From: Methylobacterium sp. J-070
GTDB taxonomy: Bacteria > Pseudomonadota > Alphaproteobacteria > Rhizobiales > Beijerinckiaceae
DNA length: 64,000 nucleotides
Direction of reading: 5' to 3'
Assembly (NCBI RefSeq): GCF_022829385.1
Contig: NZ_JAKSXX010000130.1
Span: forward strand, 1-64,000
Shown one piece after another: positions 20,684 to 31,751 of this stretch (position 1 is its first letter; each line of letters starts with the position of its first letter). The position numbers and the translations under genes are program-made. The notes beneath the pieces were generated by a model. It had not been told where the DNA came from. It saw only the letters and a program-made list of their open reading frames with translations, and did no database searches.

Positions 20684-21500
20684 GGCGGCCGCCCTCGACG
20701 CGCTGCGCGCCGCCGGCTTCGCGGGCCCTTACGCCTGCGCCCTCGTCACCGGCACCGGCCTCGGGGGGATCGCCGCCGCCCTCGCCGATCCGGTCTCCCT
20801 CGACTACGCGGCGATCCCGGGATTCCCGGGTCCGGGCGTCAGCGGCCATGGCGGCCGGCTGCACCGGGGCCGCCTCGCCGGCCGGCCCGTCCTGGTCTTC
20901 GAGGGCCGGGCCCACGCCTACGAGCGGGGCGATCCCGCGGCGATGCGGGTGCCGCTCACCTGCGCCCGGGACCTCGGGGCGCGGCGCCTGCTGCTCACCA
21001 ACGCCTCCGGCTCGCTGCGGCCCGAAGCGGGTCCCGGCAGCCTCGTGCTGCTGGCCGACCACATCAACCTGTCGGGCCTGAATCCGCTGATCGGCGAGGC
21101 CAGCGACGCGCGCTTCGTGCCGATGACCGGGGCCTACGATCCGGCCCTGCGGGCGCGGCTCCGGACCGCCGCCGGCGCCTGTGGCGTGCCGCTCGGGGAG
21201 GGCGTCTACGCGTGGTTCTCCGGCCCGAGCTTCGAGACGCCCGCGGAGGTCCGGATGGCCGGAATCCTGGGCGCCGACCTCGTGGGCATGTCCACCGTGC
21301 CCGAGGTCATCCTCGCCCGCTTCCTCGGCCTGCCGGTGGCGGCGCTCTCCGTGGTGACCAACCACGCGGCCGGGATCGCGGGCGGCGCGCCCCATCACGC
21401 GGAAACCAAGGCGGTGGCGGCCCGGGCCGCGGCGGATCTCGGCCGCTTGGTCGAGGCCTTCCTGGCCGGCCTGCCCGAGCAGGAGGGCCCCGATGACTGA
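20676..21500 (+). CDS. Purine nucleoside phosphorylase (trimeric type)
   Basis: 274 aa phosphorylase that splits purine (deoxy)nucleosides with phosphate. Visible are VTGTGLGGIA near the start, the FEGRAHAYERG segment (phosphate-binding His), LLTNASGSL, a YAWFSGPSFETPAEVRM loop and SVVTNHAAGI with the base-binding Asn. The start is a GTG inside the end of cdd (eight-base overlap), and the end overlaps deoC by eight bases, so all are translationally coupled. Confidence 0.9.
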   Translation: MSEAAALDALRAAGFAGPYACALVTGTGLGGIAAALADPVSLDYAAIPGFPGPGVSGHGGRLHRGRLAGRPVLVFEGRAHAYERGDPAAMRVPLTCARDLGARRLLLTNASGSLRPEAGPGSLVLLADHINLSGLNPLIGEASDARFVPMTGAYDPALRARLRTAAGACGVPLGEGVYAWFSGPSFETPAEVRMAGILGADLVGMSTVPEVILARFLGLPVAALSVVTNHAAGIAGGAPHHAETKAVAARAAADLGRLVEAFLAGLPEQEGPDD

Positions 21501-22224
21501 TCCCGAAGCCGGTGCCGTCGCCCGTCGGGCGCTCCCGCTCCTCGACCTCACCGATCTCGGCGAGACCTGCACCGAGACCAAGATCGACGCCCTCTGCCGG
21601 GATGCCAGGAGCGGCGGCGTCGCGGCGATCTGCGTCTGGCCGCGCTTCGTCACGCAGGGCGCGCGGGCGCTGCGGGGCACCGGCATCCGGATCGCCACGG
21701 TGATCAACTTCCCGGACGGTGGCGAGGATTGCGCCCGCGCCACCGACGATACCGCCGAGGCCCTGCGCGACGGGGCGGACGAGATCGACCTCGTCCTGCC
21801 CTATCGCGCCCTGCTGCGGGGCGACGCCGCCACCGCGCGCGACATGGTCGAGGCCGTGCGCGACACCTGCGGGGCCGCGATCCTCAAGGTGATCCTGGAG
21901 ACGGGCGAACTCGCCGACCCCGCCAGGATCCGGGAGGCCGGCCGGCTCGCCCTGGAGGCGGGCGCCGACTTCCTCAAGACGTCCACGGGCAAGAGCCCGG
22001 TCTCGGCGACGCCGGAGGCCGCCGAGGCGATGCTGGCCGAGATCCGCGCCTGCCGACGCCCCGCCGGCCTCAAGATCTCCGGGGGGGTGCGCAGCGTCGC
22101 CGATGCCGGGACCTACCTGGACCTGGCCGACCGGATCATGGGGGCGGGCTGGGTGGGCCCGAAGACCTTCAGGCTCGGGGCCAGCAGCCTGTTCGGCGCC
22201 CTGATGCAGGCGCGGGAGTTCTGA
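21493..22224 (+). CDS. deoC: Deoxyribose-phosphate aldolase
   Basis: 243 aa class I aldolase that splits deoxyribose 5-phosphate into glyceraldehyde 3-phosphate and acetaldehyde. K162 (FLKTSTGKSP) is the Schiff-base lysine, K194 (LKISGGVR) the partner lysine, and D97 (DEIDLV) the third catalytic residue. A GGAGGG site sits inside the end of the preceding gene. DeoC carries the sugar released by the two phosphorylases of this operon into central metabolism. The length and all motifs are normal. Confidence 0.94.
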   Translation: MTDPEAGAVARRALPLLDLTDLGETCTETKIDALCRDARSGGVAAICVWPRFVTQGARALRGTGIRIATVINFPDGGEDCARATDDTAEALRDGADEIDLVLPYRALLRGDAATARDMVEAVRDTCGAAILKVILETGELADPARIREAGRLALEAGADFLKTSTGKSPVSATPEAAEAMLAEIRACRRPAGLKISGGVRSVADAGTYLDLADRIMGAGWVGPKTFRLGASSLFGALMQAREF

Positions 22225-22226
22225 CG

Positions 22227-23525
22227 ATGCGGCTGCCCCAGGAGACGATCCGGACCAAGCGCGACGGCCTGCCCCTCGCCCCGGAGGAGATCCGCGCCTT
22301 CGTGGCGGGGCTGACCGACGGCACCGTGGGGGAGGGGCACGCGGCGGCCTTCGCCATGGCGGTGTTCTTCCGCGGGCTCGCCCTGCCCGAGCGGGTGGCG
22401 CTGACCCGGGCGATGGCGGAATCCGGCCGCGTGCTGACCTGGGACCTCCCCGGCCCGGTGCTGGACAAGCACTCCACGGGGGGCATCGGCGACACGGTCA
22501 GCCTGGCGCTCGCCCCGATGGTGGCGGCCTGCGGCGGCTACGTGCCGATGATCTCGGGCCGCGGCCTCGGCCATACCGGCGGCACCCTGGACAAGCTCGG
22601 CAGCATCCCGGGCTACGACGCGATGCCGGGGCTCGATGCGTTCCGCAGGACCGTCCGGCACGTCGGCTGCGCCATCATCGGCCAGACCGCGGAGCTCGCC
22701 CCCGCCGACCGGCGCCTCTACGCGATCCGGGACGTGACCGGCACGGTGGAATCCCTCGACCTGATCACCGCCTCGATCCTGTCCAAGAAGCTCGCCGCCG
22801 GGCTCGACGGGCTGGTGATGGACGTCAAGCATGGCTCCGGCGCCTTCATGGCGACCCTGCCGGAGGCGCAGGCCCTCGCCGAGAGCATCGTCACGGTGGC
22901 GGAGGGGGCGGGCCTGCGCACCGCCGCGCTGATCACCGACATGGACGCACCGCTGGCCAGTGCCGCCGGCAACGCCGTCGAGGTCGCCTACGCGATCGAC
23001 TATCTCAAGGGTGTGACTCGGGAGCCGCGCTTCCATGCGGTCACCCTGGCGCTGGGCGCCGAGATGCTGGTGGCCGGGGGCTTGGCGCGCCACGCCGCCG
23101 GCGCCGTGGAGCGGCTGGAGGCGGTCCTGGCCTCGGGACGCGCCGCGGAGGCCTTCGCCCAGATGGTCGCGACGCTCGGCGGACCCGCCGATCTCCTGGA
23201 CGAACCCGAACGACACCTGCCCGCCGCCCCGGTGCGGCGGCCGGTCCGTCAGACCGGGACGGTCGCCGGCATCGCCACCCGGGAGATCGGGCTGGCGGTC
23301 ATCGAACTCGGCGGCGGCCGCACCCGGCCCGAGGATGTCATCGACCCGCGGGTCGGCTTTACGCAGCTGGCCGGCCCGGGGGCATGCGACGGGCTGCTGG
23401 GGATCGTCCACGCGGCCGACGAGGCCGCCGCCGACCGGGCGGAGGCCGCCCTGCGCGCCGCCTATCGGATGGGCGCGGCGCCCGAGTCGCGGGCGCCGGT
23501 CCTGGAGCGGGTCGGAGCCGGATAG
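22227..23525 (+). CDS. deoA: Thymidine phosphorylase
   Basis: 432 aa pyrimidine nucleoside phosphorylase, the last gene of the salvage operon, two bases after deoC. The phosphate and nucleoside motif KHSTGGIGDTVSL is at about residues 81-93, ISGRGLGHTGGTLDKL lies near 109-124, and VKHGSGAF follows. It cleaves thymidine and deoxyuridine to the base and deoxyribose 1-phosphate. Note that no phosphopentomutase gene, needed to link the phosphorylases to DeoC, is in the operon. Confidence 0.93.
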   Translation: MRLPQETIRTKRDGLPLAPEEIRAFVAGLTDGTVGEGHAAAFAMAVFFRGLALPERVALTRAMAESGRVLTWDLPGPVLDKHSTGGIGDTVSLALAPMVAACGGYVPMISGRGLGHTGGTLDKLGSIPGYDAMPGLDAFRRTVRHVGCAIIGQTAELAPADRRLYAIRDVTGTVESLDLITASILSKKLAAGLDGLVMDVKHGSGAFMATLPEAQALAESIVTVAEGAGLRTAALITDMDAPLASAAGNAVEVAYAIDYLKGVTREPRFHAVTLALGAEMLVAGGLARHAAGAVERLEAVLASGRAAEAFAQMVATLGGPADLLDEPERHLPAAPVRRPVRQTGTVAGIATREIGLAVIELGGGRTRPEDVIDPRVGFTQLAGPGACDGLLGIVHAADEAAADRAEAALRAAYRMGAAPESRAPVLERVGAG

Positions 23526-23551
23526 GGCCGGCTCCGGCCGCCCCCGTCGGC

Positions 23552-23890
23552 CTACCAGCGGCCGTGGCCGTGCCGGTGGCCCCAGCCGCCGTGATGGCCG
23601 AACCCGCGGTGGCCCCAGCCGTGATGATGGCCGCGCCCCCAGCCCTCATGGTGTCCGCGGCCCCAGCCATGGTGATGAGGGCGCGGGCCGAAGCCGTGGT
23701 GGCCCCAGCCGCCGTGGCGATGGCCGTAGCCGTACTGGACGGTGACCACGTCGCCGGTCTCCTGCCGCAGGCCGGCATCCAGGCCGAGGGGGGCCGCCAT
23801 GGCGGGTGCCGCAAAGGCGAGACCTCCGAAGGCGAGGCCCGCGCAGGCCAGGGCGGCCATCGTGCGGGAGCGTGCGGTCTTGGTGAACAT
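23552..23890 (-). CDS. Small exported histidine/glycine-rich protein
   Basis: 112 aa. Residues 1-32 are a Sec signal peptide (MAALACAGLAFGGLAFA core, cut near AMA-AP). After about 25 ordinary residues, the C-terminal 50 are nearly all His, Gly and Trp with repeats of the form GWGRGHHHGWG and HGGWGHR. AGGAGG precedes the ATG, which selects this start over an in-frame one 15 codons earlier. Such tails bind Ni, Cu or Zn in other proteins; that role is inference here. It is convergent with deoA. Confidence 0.75.
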   Translation of the reverse strand: MFTKTARSRTMAALACAGLAFGGLAFAAPAMAAPLGLDAGLRQETGDVVTVQYGYGHRHGGWGHHGFGPRPHHHGWGRGHHEGWGRGHHHGWGHRGFGHHGGWGHRHGHGRW

Positions 23891-23998
23891 CGGCGTCCTC
23901 CTGGTCCGAGCCGGCCGCGGAGCCGCGTCCGGCAAGGTCCCAGGTTGACCGTTGTAAGTTGACGCAAACGTGACTTCGTCGCTCAGGACGTGTTCAGG

Positions 23999-24637
23999 TC
24001 AGGGCCGGCGATAGACCCAGACCCGGGCCGGCGGCAGATTCAGCCAGACCCGGTTCGAGCGGTCGGCGGTGTAGCTGCCGGCCTCGCACCGGGCCGGGAT
24101 CGGCGGCACCACCGCGTAGGTGAACTGCACGAAGGGCGCGCCCGGCCGCATCAGGTCGTGGGCGGCGTTGAGCAGGTCCAGGCGCAGCTCCAGGGGCTTG
24201 GTGAACAGCGGCAGGCTGGAGATCGTCGCGGCGGCCGGCTGCGTCAGCACGCTGCGGAGGGTGCTGCGCATGTCGTAGGCGTCGCCGCGGATCACGGTCA
24301 CGCCCGGGAAGCGATGGGTCAGGAGGCGGCAGAAATCGGGGTTGAACTCGACCAGGATCAGCCGCTCCGGCGCGATGCCGCGCCGGATCAGCGCCTCGGT
24401 CACCGGGCCGGTGCCGGGTCCGAGCTCGACCACCGGTCCCTCCAGCCGCGGGTCCACGTAGGACGCCATGGTGCGGGCGAGCATCTTGCCCGACGGCGTC
24501 ACCGCCCCCGTGACCAGGGGCCGCTCGAACCAGGAGCGCAGGAAGCGGGCCTCGTCCTCCAGGGGGTCGCGCCGCGGCCCGAAAATCGCGCTCCTGACGG
24601 CAGGGGCCTTCGCGTTGGGACGGCGGAGCGGCGGCAA
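23999..24637 (-). CDS. Class I SAM-dependent methyltransferase, phospholipid N-methyltransferase-like (PmtA type)
   Basis: 212 aa. The SAM-binding motif VVELGPGTGPVTEALI is at about residues 69-84, and VTVIRGDAYD supplies the next motif. The upstream FLRSWFERPLVTGAVTPSGK is characteristic of the bacterial phosphatidylethanolamine N-methyltransferase group (Sinorhizobium-type PmtA), which makes phosphatidylcholine. The C-terminus ends in AYRVWVYRRP-like basic sequence. A sigma70-like promoter lies 34-63 bases upstream. A related rRNA-dimethylase-like fold cannot be excluded. Confidence 0.7.
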   Translation of the reverse strand: MPPLRRPNAKAPAVRSAIFGPRRDPLEDEARFLRSWFERPLVTGAVTPSGKMLARTMASYVDPRLEGPVVELGPGTGPVTEALIRRGIAPERLILVEFNPDFCRLLTHRFPGVTVIRGDAYDMRSTLRSVLTQPAAATISSLPLFTKPLELRLDLLNAAHDLMRPGAPFVQFTYAVVPPIPARCEAGSYTADRSNRVWLNLPPARVWVYRRP

Positions 24638-24670
24638 GTCCTGGATTCCTCGAGGCCGGATGAGAATGAA

Positions 24671-24700
24671 AGGCTAGAGAGGACGCTGTCTTACAGTCAA
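24671..24700 (-). promoter_or_regulatory. Sigma70-like promoter for the PmtA-type gene
   Basis: On the minus strand, TTGACT is followed after 18 bases by TAGCCT, ending 34 bases before the ATG. The match to TTGACA/TATAAT is fair and the spacing slightly long. Confidence 0.35.
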
Positions 24701-24775
24701 GCCGAGTCAGCGACTAGGGTACGCAAGCCACGCCGGCCGCATGCATAACGGGCCGCCGGGGTTTCGGATCCGGCC

Positions 24776-25921
24776 TCACGGACGGACGGCGCCCCCGAAG
24801 AAGTCCCGCACCTTCGAGAAGAAGCCCGCCGATTCCGGATGGTTCTCCGGGGAGGCCGACTGATCGAACTCCTGAAGCAGCTCGCGCTGGCGCTTGGTCA
24901 GGTTCTGCGGAGTCTCGACGAAGACCTGGATGTAGAGGTCGCCGACCTCCCGCGCGCGCAGCACCGGCATGCCCTTGCCCTTGATGCGGAACTGCTTGGC
25001 GGTCTGCGTCCCGGCGGGAATCCGCACCTGCGTCTGCGAGCCGTCGATCACCGGCACGGTGATCTCGCCCGACAGGGCGGCGGTGACCATCGAGATCGGC
25101 ACCCGGCAGAACAGGTCGGCGCCGTCGCGCTGGAAGAACTCGTGCTGCTTGATCGACAGGAAGACGTAGAGGTCCCCCGCCGGGCCGCCGCGCAGCCCGC
25201 TCTCGCCCTCGCCGGCGAGCCGGATGCGCAGGCCGTCGTCGACGCCGGCCGGCACGTTGATCGAGAGGGTGCGCTCGCGGTTGACCCGGCCCGCGCCCTG
25301 GCAGGCCGTGCAGGGGTCGTCGACGATCTCGCCGCGGCCGTGACAGTTCGGGCAGGTGCGCTCGATGGCGAAGAAGCCCTGCGCCGCCCGGACCCGGCCG
25401 TAGCCCGCGCAGGTCTGGCAGGTGCGCGGCTTGGAACCGGGCTTGGCGCCGGAACCGTCGCAGGCCTCGCAGGTCACCGAGGTCGGGATCTTGATGGTCT
25501 CGGCCTTGCCGACGAAGGCCTCCTCCAGCGTGATCTCCAAGTTGTATCGTAGGTCGGATCCGCGCTCGCGCGCCGGCGCGCCGCCCCGTCCGCGCGCCGC
25601 GCCGCCGCCGCCGCGGCCGTCACCGAAGAAATTGTCGAAGATGTCCGACATGAAGTCGCCGAACTCGTTGCCGAATCCGGGGCCGCCCCCGCCCTGGCTG
25701 AAGGCCGCGTGGCCGAACCGGTCGTAGGCGGCGCGCTTCTGGCCGTCGGAGAGGCACTGATAGGCCTCGTTGATTTCCTTGAACTTGATCTCGGCGTCCT
25801 TGTCGCCGGGATTGCGGTCGGGATGATAGGTCATCGCGAGCTTGCGGAAGGCGACCTTCATCTCGCTTTCCGTGGCGGTCTTGGTGACCCCCAGGATCTC
25901 GTAATAGTCCCGCTTCGACAT
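24776..25921 (-). CDS. dnaJ: Chaperone protein DnaJ
   Basis: 381 aa Hsp40 partner of DnaK. The J domain carries HPD in TYHPDRNPG (about residues 32-34), followed by a Gly/Arg-rich linker. The zinc domain has four CxxCxGxG repeats ([32 protein letters not shown]), then the C-terminal substrate-binding domain. It lies 253 bases downstream of dnaK, with a hairpin between them, so expression may be lower or independent. Confidence 0.95.
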   Translation of the reverse strand: MSKRDYYEILGVTKTATESEMKVAFRKLAMTYHPDRNPGDKDAEIKFKEINEAYQCLSDGQKRAAYDRFGHAAFSQGGGGPGFGNEFGDFMSDIFDNFFGDGRGGGGAARGRGGAPARERGSDLRYNLEITLEEAFVGKAETIKIPTSVTCEACDGSGAKPGSKPRTCQTCAGYGRVRAAQGFFAIERTCPNCHGRGEIVDDPCTACQGAGRVNRERTLSINVPAGVDDGLRIRLAGEGESGLRGGPAGDLYVFLSIKQHEFFQRDGADLFCRVPISMVTAALSGEITVPVIDGSQTQVRIPAGTQTAKQFRIKGKGMPVLRAREVGDLYIQVFVETPQNLTKRQRELLQEFDQSASPENHPESAGFFSKVRDFFGGAVRP

Positions 25922-26011
25922 CCCCGCCCTCAGGTGCCTTCCCGTCGGCCCGCAATCCGGATCGCGACGCTTCTACCATCGAGTCGCCAGTCCGGGGCCG
26001 CGAAGCGGAGA

Positions 26012-26070
26012 CCGGACTCCAGAACCGCCGACAGATCGAGGCGTGCGCCGTCGGAGTTTCTGGAGTCCGG
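26012..26070. repeat. 13-base inverted repeat in the dnaK-dnaJ gap
   Basis: CCGGACTCCAGAA (26012-26024) and TTCTGGAGTCCGG (26058-26070) are perfect complements around a 33-base loop. It lies between the dnaK terminator and the dnaJ start and would form a stable stem in the dnaJ leader or a read-through transcript. Confidence 0.5.
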
Positions 26071-26126
26071 CCTCGCCTGCGGCACCCCGGACTGACGGAG
26101 GCGCGCGCCAAGCCGCCCACGCAAAG

Positions 26127-26152
26127 GCAGGGCCGGATCGCTCCGGCCCTGC
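26127..26152 (-). terminator. Terminator-like hairpin after dnaK
   Basis: GCAGGGCCGGA, TCGC loop, TCCGGCCCTGC: an 11-base perfect stem 22 bases after the dnaK stop. A short TTT follows on the minus strand. It may attenuate read-through into dnaJ. Confidence 0.55.
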
Positions 26153-26174
26153 GCGGTCGTATCAGAAACGCGCC

Positions 26175-28088
<1,914 letters not shown>

Positions 28089-28479
28089 GGTGGGATCCCT
28101 CTTTTCGTCGCGTTCAAGCAGACCGCCGAGCCCCGAAGCAGCTCGGCCCATGGCGGTGTCGGGGGTGATGTGAGTATGGGACCCGGGCCGGATCAAGGGC
28201 CGTGAACGGCTGAAACCCAGCGCGCAATCCCGCGTCGAGGGCGATATAAGAAGCCCGTTCCGGGCCCGCAAGGCGAAGCCTGTCCGCCGGATCCGCGGGG
28301 CGCCGTCGCGCTATCCGCCTCTGGGTCCGGCATAATCCCGCCTCCGGGCCTCGCCGCGCCCGATGGCGTGGCTGCATTTTGTTGCTTCGCTGCCACGTCC
28401 GCGCCATCGACGGCGTGTTAACGGTTCGACAAGGGGTTGCGCGCGGCCCCGCCACTTCGTCTTCCCGTCGTAGAGCCTG
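28089..28479. other. Divergent control region of dnaK and an exported protein gene, 391 bases
   Basis: Besides the heat-shock promoter candidate (28173-28198), the right part contains TTATATCGCCC on the minus strand (about 28240-28250) and a GTTAACGG on the plus strand (about 28415-28423), which are possible -10 and CtrA half-site elements. Neither is strong. No gene was recognised. Confidence 0.45.
28173..28198 (-). promoter_or_regulatory. RpoH (sigma32)-like promoter of dnaK
   Basis: On the minus strand CCTTGATC is followed after 9 bases by TCCCATACT, close to the CTTGAA - CCCCAT pattern of heat-shock sigma factors. It lies 85 bases before the dnaK ATG. Regulation by RpoH is also the rule for dnaK in alphaproteobacteria. 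Confidence 0.5.
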
Positions 28480-29472
28480 ATGCGCCCGACCCGCAGTCTC
28501 CTGCTCCCCGTTCTGGCGATCGCCGTCGCGGCTCCCGCGATGCTCGCGGCGCCTCCGGCCCGCGCGCAGAACTTCTTCGAGCGCCTGTTCGGCATCAAGC
28601 CCGAGCGGCCCCCGGTGCCGCCCCGCGGCGTGCCCGAAGCGGCGCCGCCGCCGACCGCCCCGGGGGCGCCCGGCGAACCGGGCCAGCCGGCGCCGCCCGA
28701 GGCGTCGCGCCCCGCGCCGCAGCCCGCCCGCCCGGTGGTGCTCAAGACCCCCTCGGAGGAGGGCGTCCTCGGGCAAGACCTCCAGTTGAACGGCCTGTCC
28801 GGCAGCCTGAAGCTGGAGCGGTCCGGCACCGCCGTCACGGCGCGGGTCAAGCTGCCCGGCACCAAGATCTCGCAGCCGGCCGAGTCCTGCACGGTGCCGC
28901 TCGCCGGGGGCAACCCGATCACCCTGAGCACCGAAGGCAAGCCCGAGGGCGTGCCGCGCTTCGAGGCGGCGGGGGCGGAATGCCCGCTGCGGTTCGATGT
29001 GGCCGAGGGCGGGGTCCTGGTCTCGACGCTCGGCTCCGGTCCGGTCTGCACGTTCTCCGCCGCGGATTGCGCCACCACCCCTGCGGGCCTCTGGGGACCG
29101 GCCGCCGCCACCCTGATCCCGCGGGCCGGCGAGTTCGACGCGGCCCGCGGCGTCGCCGACAAGGCGGTGCGGGACAATTACAAGCTCATGACCCAGCGCG
29201 CCCGGCGCGAGGACGTGCGGCCGATCGTGAGCGAGCAGGCGGCCTTCTCGGCGGACCGGGAGCAGCTCTGCCGGACCTATGCGCGCGAAGGCACGCACGG
29301 GTTCTGCCATCTCCGGGTCACCGAGAACCGGGCGCTCGCCCTGGCGACCCGTCTCGGCGCCAACACGACGGTGCCCACCGCCGCGGTCGCCCCGCGCCGG
29401 CCGCGGCCGAAACCCGCCGTCGAGGGCATGAACCCGGATGCGGCGGGCGGGGGCGACGCCCTTCCGGAGTGA
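28480..29472 (+). CDS. Exported hypothetical protein with Pro/Ala-rich linker
   Basis: 330 aa. Residues 1-29 are a signal peptide ending PPARAQ, followed by NFFERLFGIKPERP, a proline-rich linker of about 45 residues, and a compact domain with four cysteines (ESCTVPL, AECPLRF, VCTFSAADCA, then LCRTYAREGTHGFCHL). The conserved-looking DREQLCRTYAREGTHGFC stretch near the end resembles a family of exported proteins in Rhizobiales; I do not know its function. It is transcribed away from dnaK. Confidence 0.75.
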   Translation: MRPTRSLLLPVLAIAVAAPAMLAAPPARAQNFFERLFGIKPERPPVPPRGVPEAAPPPTAPGAPGEPGQPAPPEASRPAPQPARPVVLKTPSEEGVLGQDLQLNGLSGSLKLERSGTAVTARVKLPGTKISQPAESCTVPLAGGNPITLSTEGKPEGVPRFEAAGAECPLRFDVAEGGVLVSTLGSGPVCTFSAADCATTPAGLWGPAAATLIPRAGEFDAARGVADKAVRDNYKLMTQRARREDVRPIVSEQAAFSADREQLCRTYAREGTHGFCHLRVTENRALALATRLGANTTVPTAAVAPRRPRPKPAVEGMNPDAAGGGDALPE

Positions 29473-29488
29473 GGCTGCGGCCGAACCC

Positions 29489-30157
29489 TCAGGCCCGGCC
29501 GGCGGTCATCGACAGCATGGCGGGGTCGATGCCGTTGGCGCGCAGGACCAGCTCGTACTTGGCGTCGAGGTCGGCGTTGAAGATCAGCGCCGGGTCGGCG
29601 GGACAGTTGAGCCAGCCGTTGGCCATGATCTCGCTCTCGAGCTGGCCCGCCTGCCAGCCGGCATAGCCCAGCGCCAGCACGGCGCTCGCCGGCCCTTCGC
29701 CGCTGGCGATGGCGCGGAGGATCTCCACGGTCGCGGTCAGGCAGATGCCGTCGTCGATGATCAGCGTCGATTGCTGGATGTGAAAATCGTCGGTGTGGAG
29801 CACGAAGCCCCGCCGCCCCTCGACGGGCCCGCCCATCAGGACCGGCATGTGGCCGACCCGCTCGCGCAGGCGAATCGCGTCCGCCTCGGGCGCCACGTCG
29901 AGCTGGACCAGGAGGTCCGGCATGCTGATGTCGGTGGCCGCCTTGTTCACGATGATGCCCATCGCGCCGTCGGCGGAGTGGGCGCAGACGTAGATCAGCG
30001 AGCGGGCGAAGCGCTCGTCGGCCATCCCGGGCATGGCCACGAGGAACTGCCCGTCGAGGTAGTCCGGTCCGGAGAGGGATGTCCGCTGCGGCGCAACCCC
30101 TTTTCCGGCGGGTGCCGGAGGGGAGGAATCCGGTTTGCGATGCGGAGGAAGCGCCAT
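29489..30157 (-). CDS. YqgE/AlgH family protein
   Basis: 222 aa. The family core starts at [20 protein letters not shown], then [20 protein letters not shown], and [16 protein letters not shown]; later [15 protein letters not shown] is typical. The first 30 residues are poorly conserved. A promoter candidate directly before the ATG (30164-30191) raises the possibility of a leaderless mRNA. The biochemical function of the family is not established. It is convergent with the exported protein gene. Confidence 0.85.
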   Translation of the reverse strand: MALPPHRKPDSSPPAPAGKGVAPQRTSLSGPDYLDGQFLVAMPGMADERFARSLIYVCAHSADGAMGIIVNKAATDISMPDLLVQLDVAPEADAIRLRERVGHMPVLMGGPVEGRRGFVLHTDDFHIQQSTLIIDDGICLTATVEILRAIASGEGPASAVLALGYAGWQAGQLESEIMANGWLNCPADPALIFNADLDAKYELVLRANGIDPAMLSMTAGRA

Positions 30158-30469
30158 GGCACTATGCTACGCCCCGTCCTCCGGTTGTCCAGCGGGCAAA
30201 AGGGACGCGGCAAGCGCCGCTCAAGCTTGTGCGCGTCACGATTCAGGCGGCCGAGGACAGGACCGGCGCGGGCCCGGGAGACGAACCCAGAGCCGGTGAT
30301 CGCCACGCGTGACGGGGCCCGGCCGAAGTCGGCTGTGGCGCGGGTCGTCGGCCGACCGTGACTGCGGGATCGTCGAACGGCCGGTTGCTCGACAGGCCCC
30401 ATCCGCCACGCTAGGTCAGGCGCGCTTCTCCCGCGGGCGATCCCGGCACGCGGCAACGAGGGACACGCA
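30158..30469. other. Divergent control region of yqgE-like and peroxiredoxin genes, 312 bases
   Basis: Only the promoter candidate at 30164-30191 was seen. The remaining GC-rich DNA upstream of the peroxiredoxin carries no clear promoter, hairpin or small gene. Confidence 0.4.
30164..30191 (-). promoter_or_regulatory. Promoter candidate for the YqgE-family gene
   Basis: TGGACA and TAGCAT on the minus strand, 16 bases apart. The -10 ends six bases before the ATG at 30157, so transcription from it would start at or next to the start codon. Confidence 0.3.
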
Positions 30470-30949
30470 ATGATCCAGGTCGGCGACCACCTGCCCCAGG
30501 CCACCTTCCGGGTGATCGGCCCGGAGGGCCCGATCGCCCGCACCACCGACGACGTGTTCAAGGGGCGGCGCGTGGTGCTGATCGGCGTGCCCGGCGCCTT
30601 CACCCCGAGCTGCCACCGCAACCACCTTCCGGGCTTCGTCACCCACAAGGACGAGATCCTCGGGCGCGGCGTCGACGCCATCGCGGTGACCAGCGTCAAC
30701 GACGTGTTCGTCCTCGACGCGTGGTCGAAGGCGAGCGGCGCCGAGGGGCTGGAGTTCCTGGCGGACGGCAACGCCGACTTCGCCAAGGCCGTCGGCCTGG
30801 AGATGGACGGCACCGGCTTCGGGCTCGGCATCCGGTCGAAGCGCTACTCGATGCTGGTCGAGGACGGGGTGGTGCGGATCCTCAACGTCGAGGAGACCCC
30901 CTCGAAGGCGGAGGCCTCGGGGGCCGAGGCCCTGCTGAAGGTCCTCTGA
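30470..30949 (+). CDS. Peroxiredoxin (Prx5/AhpC-TSA type)
   Basis: 159 aa peroxidase of the Prx5 group. Peroxidatic C48 sits in PGAFTPSCHRNHLPGF. It is the only cysteine, so this is a 1-Cys enzyme that needs an external thiol such as glutaredoxin or glutathione. R142 in GIRSKRYSML is the likely conserved arginine region. AGGGA precedes the ATG. It stands alone. Confidence 0.92.
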   Translation: MIQVGDHLPQATFRVIGPEGPIARTTDDVFKGRRVVLIGVPGAFTPSCHRNHLPGFVTHKDEILGRGVDAIAVTSVNDVFVLDAWSKASGAEGLEFLADGNADFAKAVGLEMDGTGFGLGIRSKRYSMLVEDGVVRILNVEETPSKAEASGAEALLKVL

Positions 30950-31103
30950 TCCGGTCGCCAGCGCGCCCTAACGATGCTTGAGATCCGCCCCCGGTCGCAC
31001 CGCGATCGGGCACGGATCCGCCGCCGCGGGTCGGCCCTCTAAAGGCCATGTTCCGCCGGCTTCTGTCGCCGCGTTTCGCCCGAAGACCGGCCCCGAGGAC
31101 CGC

Positions 31104-31745
31104 ATGGCCTTCCTGCACGACCTGCCCATCGCCGACCTGATCGCGAATTACGGCTACATCGCCATCTTCGTGATCATCACCCTGGAGAGCGCCGGGGTGC
31201 CGTGCCCGGGCGAGACGGTGCTGATCTCGGCCGCCGTCTATGCCGGCAGCACCGGCAACCTGAACATCGGCCTCGTGATCGCGGCGGCCGCCGCCGCCGC
31301 CATCCTGGGCGACAATGTCGGCTACTGGGCCGGGCGGCGCTGGGGCATGCACCTGCTCCTGCGCTACGGCCACATCATCGCCCTCGACCACGGGCGGCTC
31401 AAGCTCGGCCAGTACCTGTTCCGCCGGCATGGCGGGAAGATCGTGTTCTTCGGCCGGTTCACCGCGATGCTGCGCGCCTACGCGGCCCTGCTCGCCGGGG
31501 TCAACCGCCTGGACGTGCGCCGCTTCTTCGCCTTCAATGCGCTCGGCGGCATCATCTGGGCCGCCAGCATGGGCATCGGCTCGTATTACTGCGGCCGGTC
31601 GATCGAGCACATCGTCGGCCCGGTCGGGCTGACGCTGCTGGCGCTGGTGGTGTTCGGCGGCCTGGCCCTGTGGCTGTTCGTGCGCCGGCACGAGGCGCGC
31701 CTGCTCAGCGAGGCGGAACTCGCGATCCCGGGCCCCCTGGCCTGA
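31104..31745 (+). CDS. DedA family membrane protein
   Basis: 213 aa integral membrane protein of the DedA/SNARE-associated family, some members of which flip undecaprenyl phosphate or support membrane homeostasis. Characteristic features are FVIITLESAGVPCPGETVL near residues 20-38, GDNVGYWAGRRWG and FFGRFTAMLRAYAALLAGVN, with four or five hydrophobic segments and a basic C-terminus. It ends six bases before the convergent nuclease gene. Confidence 0.88.
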   Translation: MAFLHDLPIADLIANYGYIAIFVIITLESAGVPCPGETVLISAAVYAGSTGNLNIGLVIAAAAAAAILGDNVGYWAGRRWGMHLLLRYGHIIALDHGRLKLGQYLFRRHGGKIVFFGRFTAMLRAYAALLAGVNRLDVRRFFAFNALGGIIWAASMGIGSYYCGRSIEHIVGPVGLTLLALVVFGGLALWLFVRRHEARLLSEAELAIPGPLA

Positions 31746-31751
31746 ACCCCC

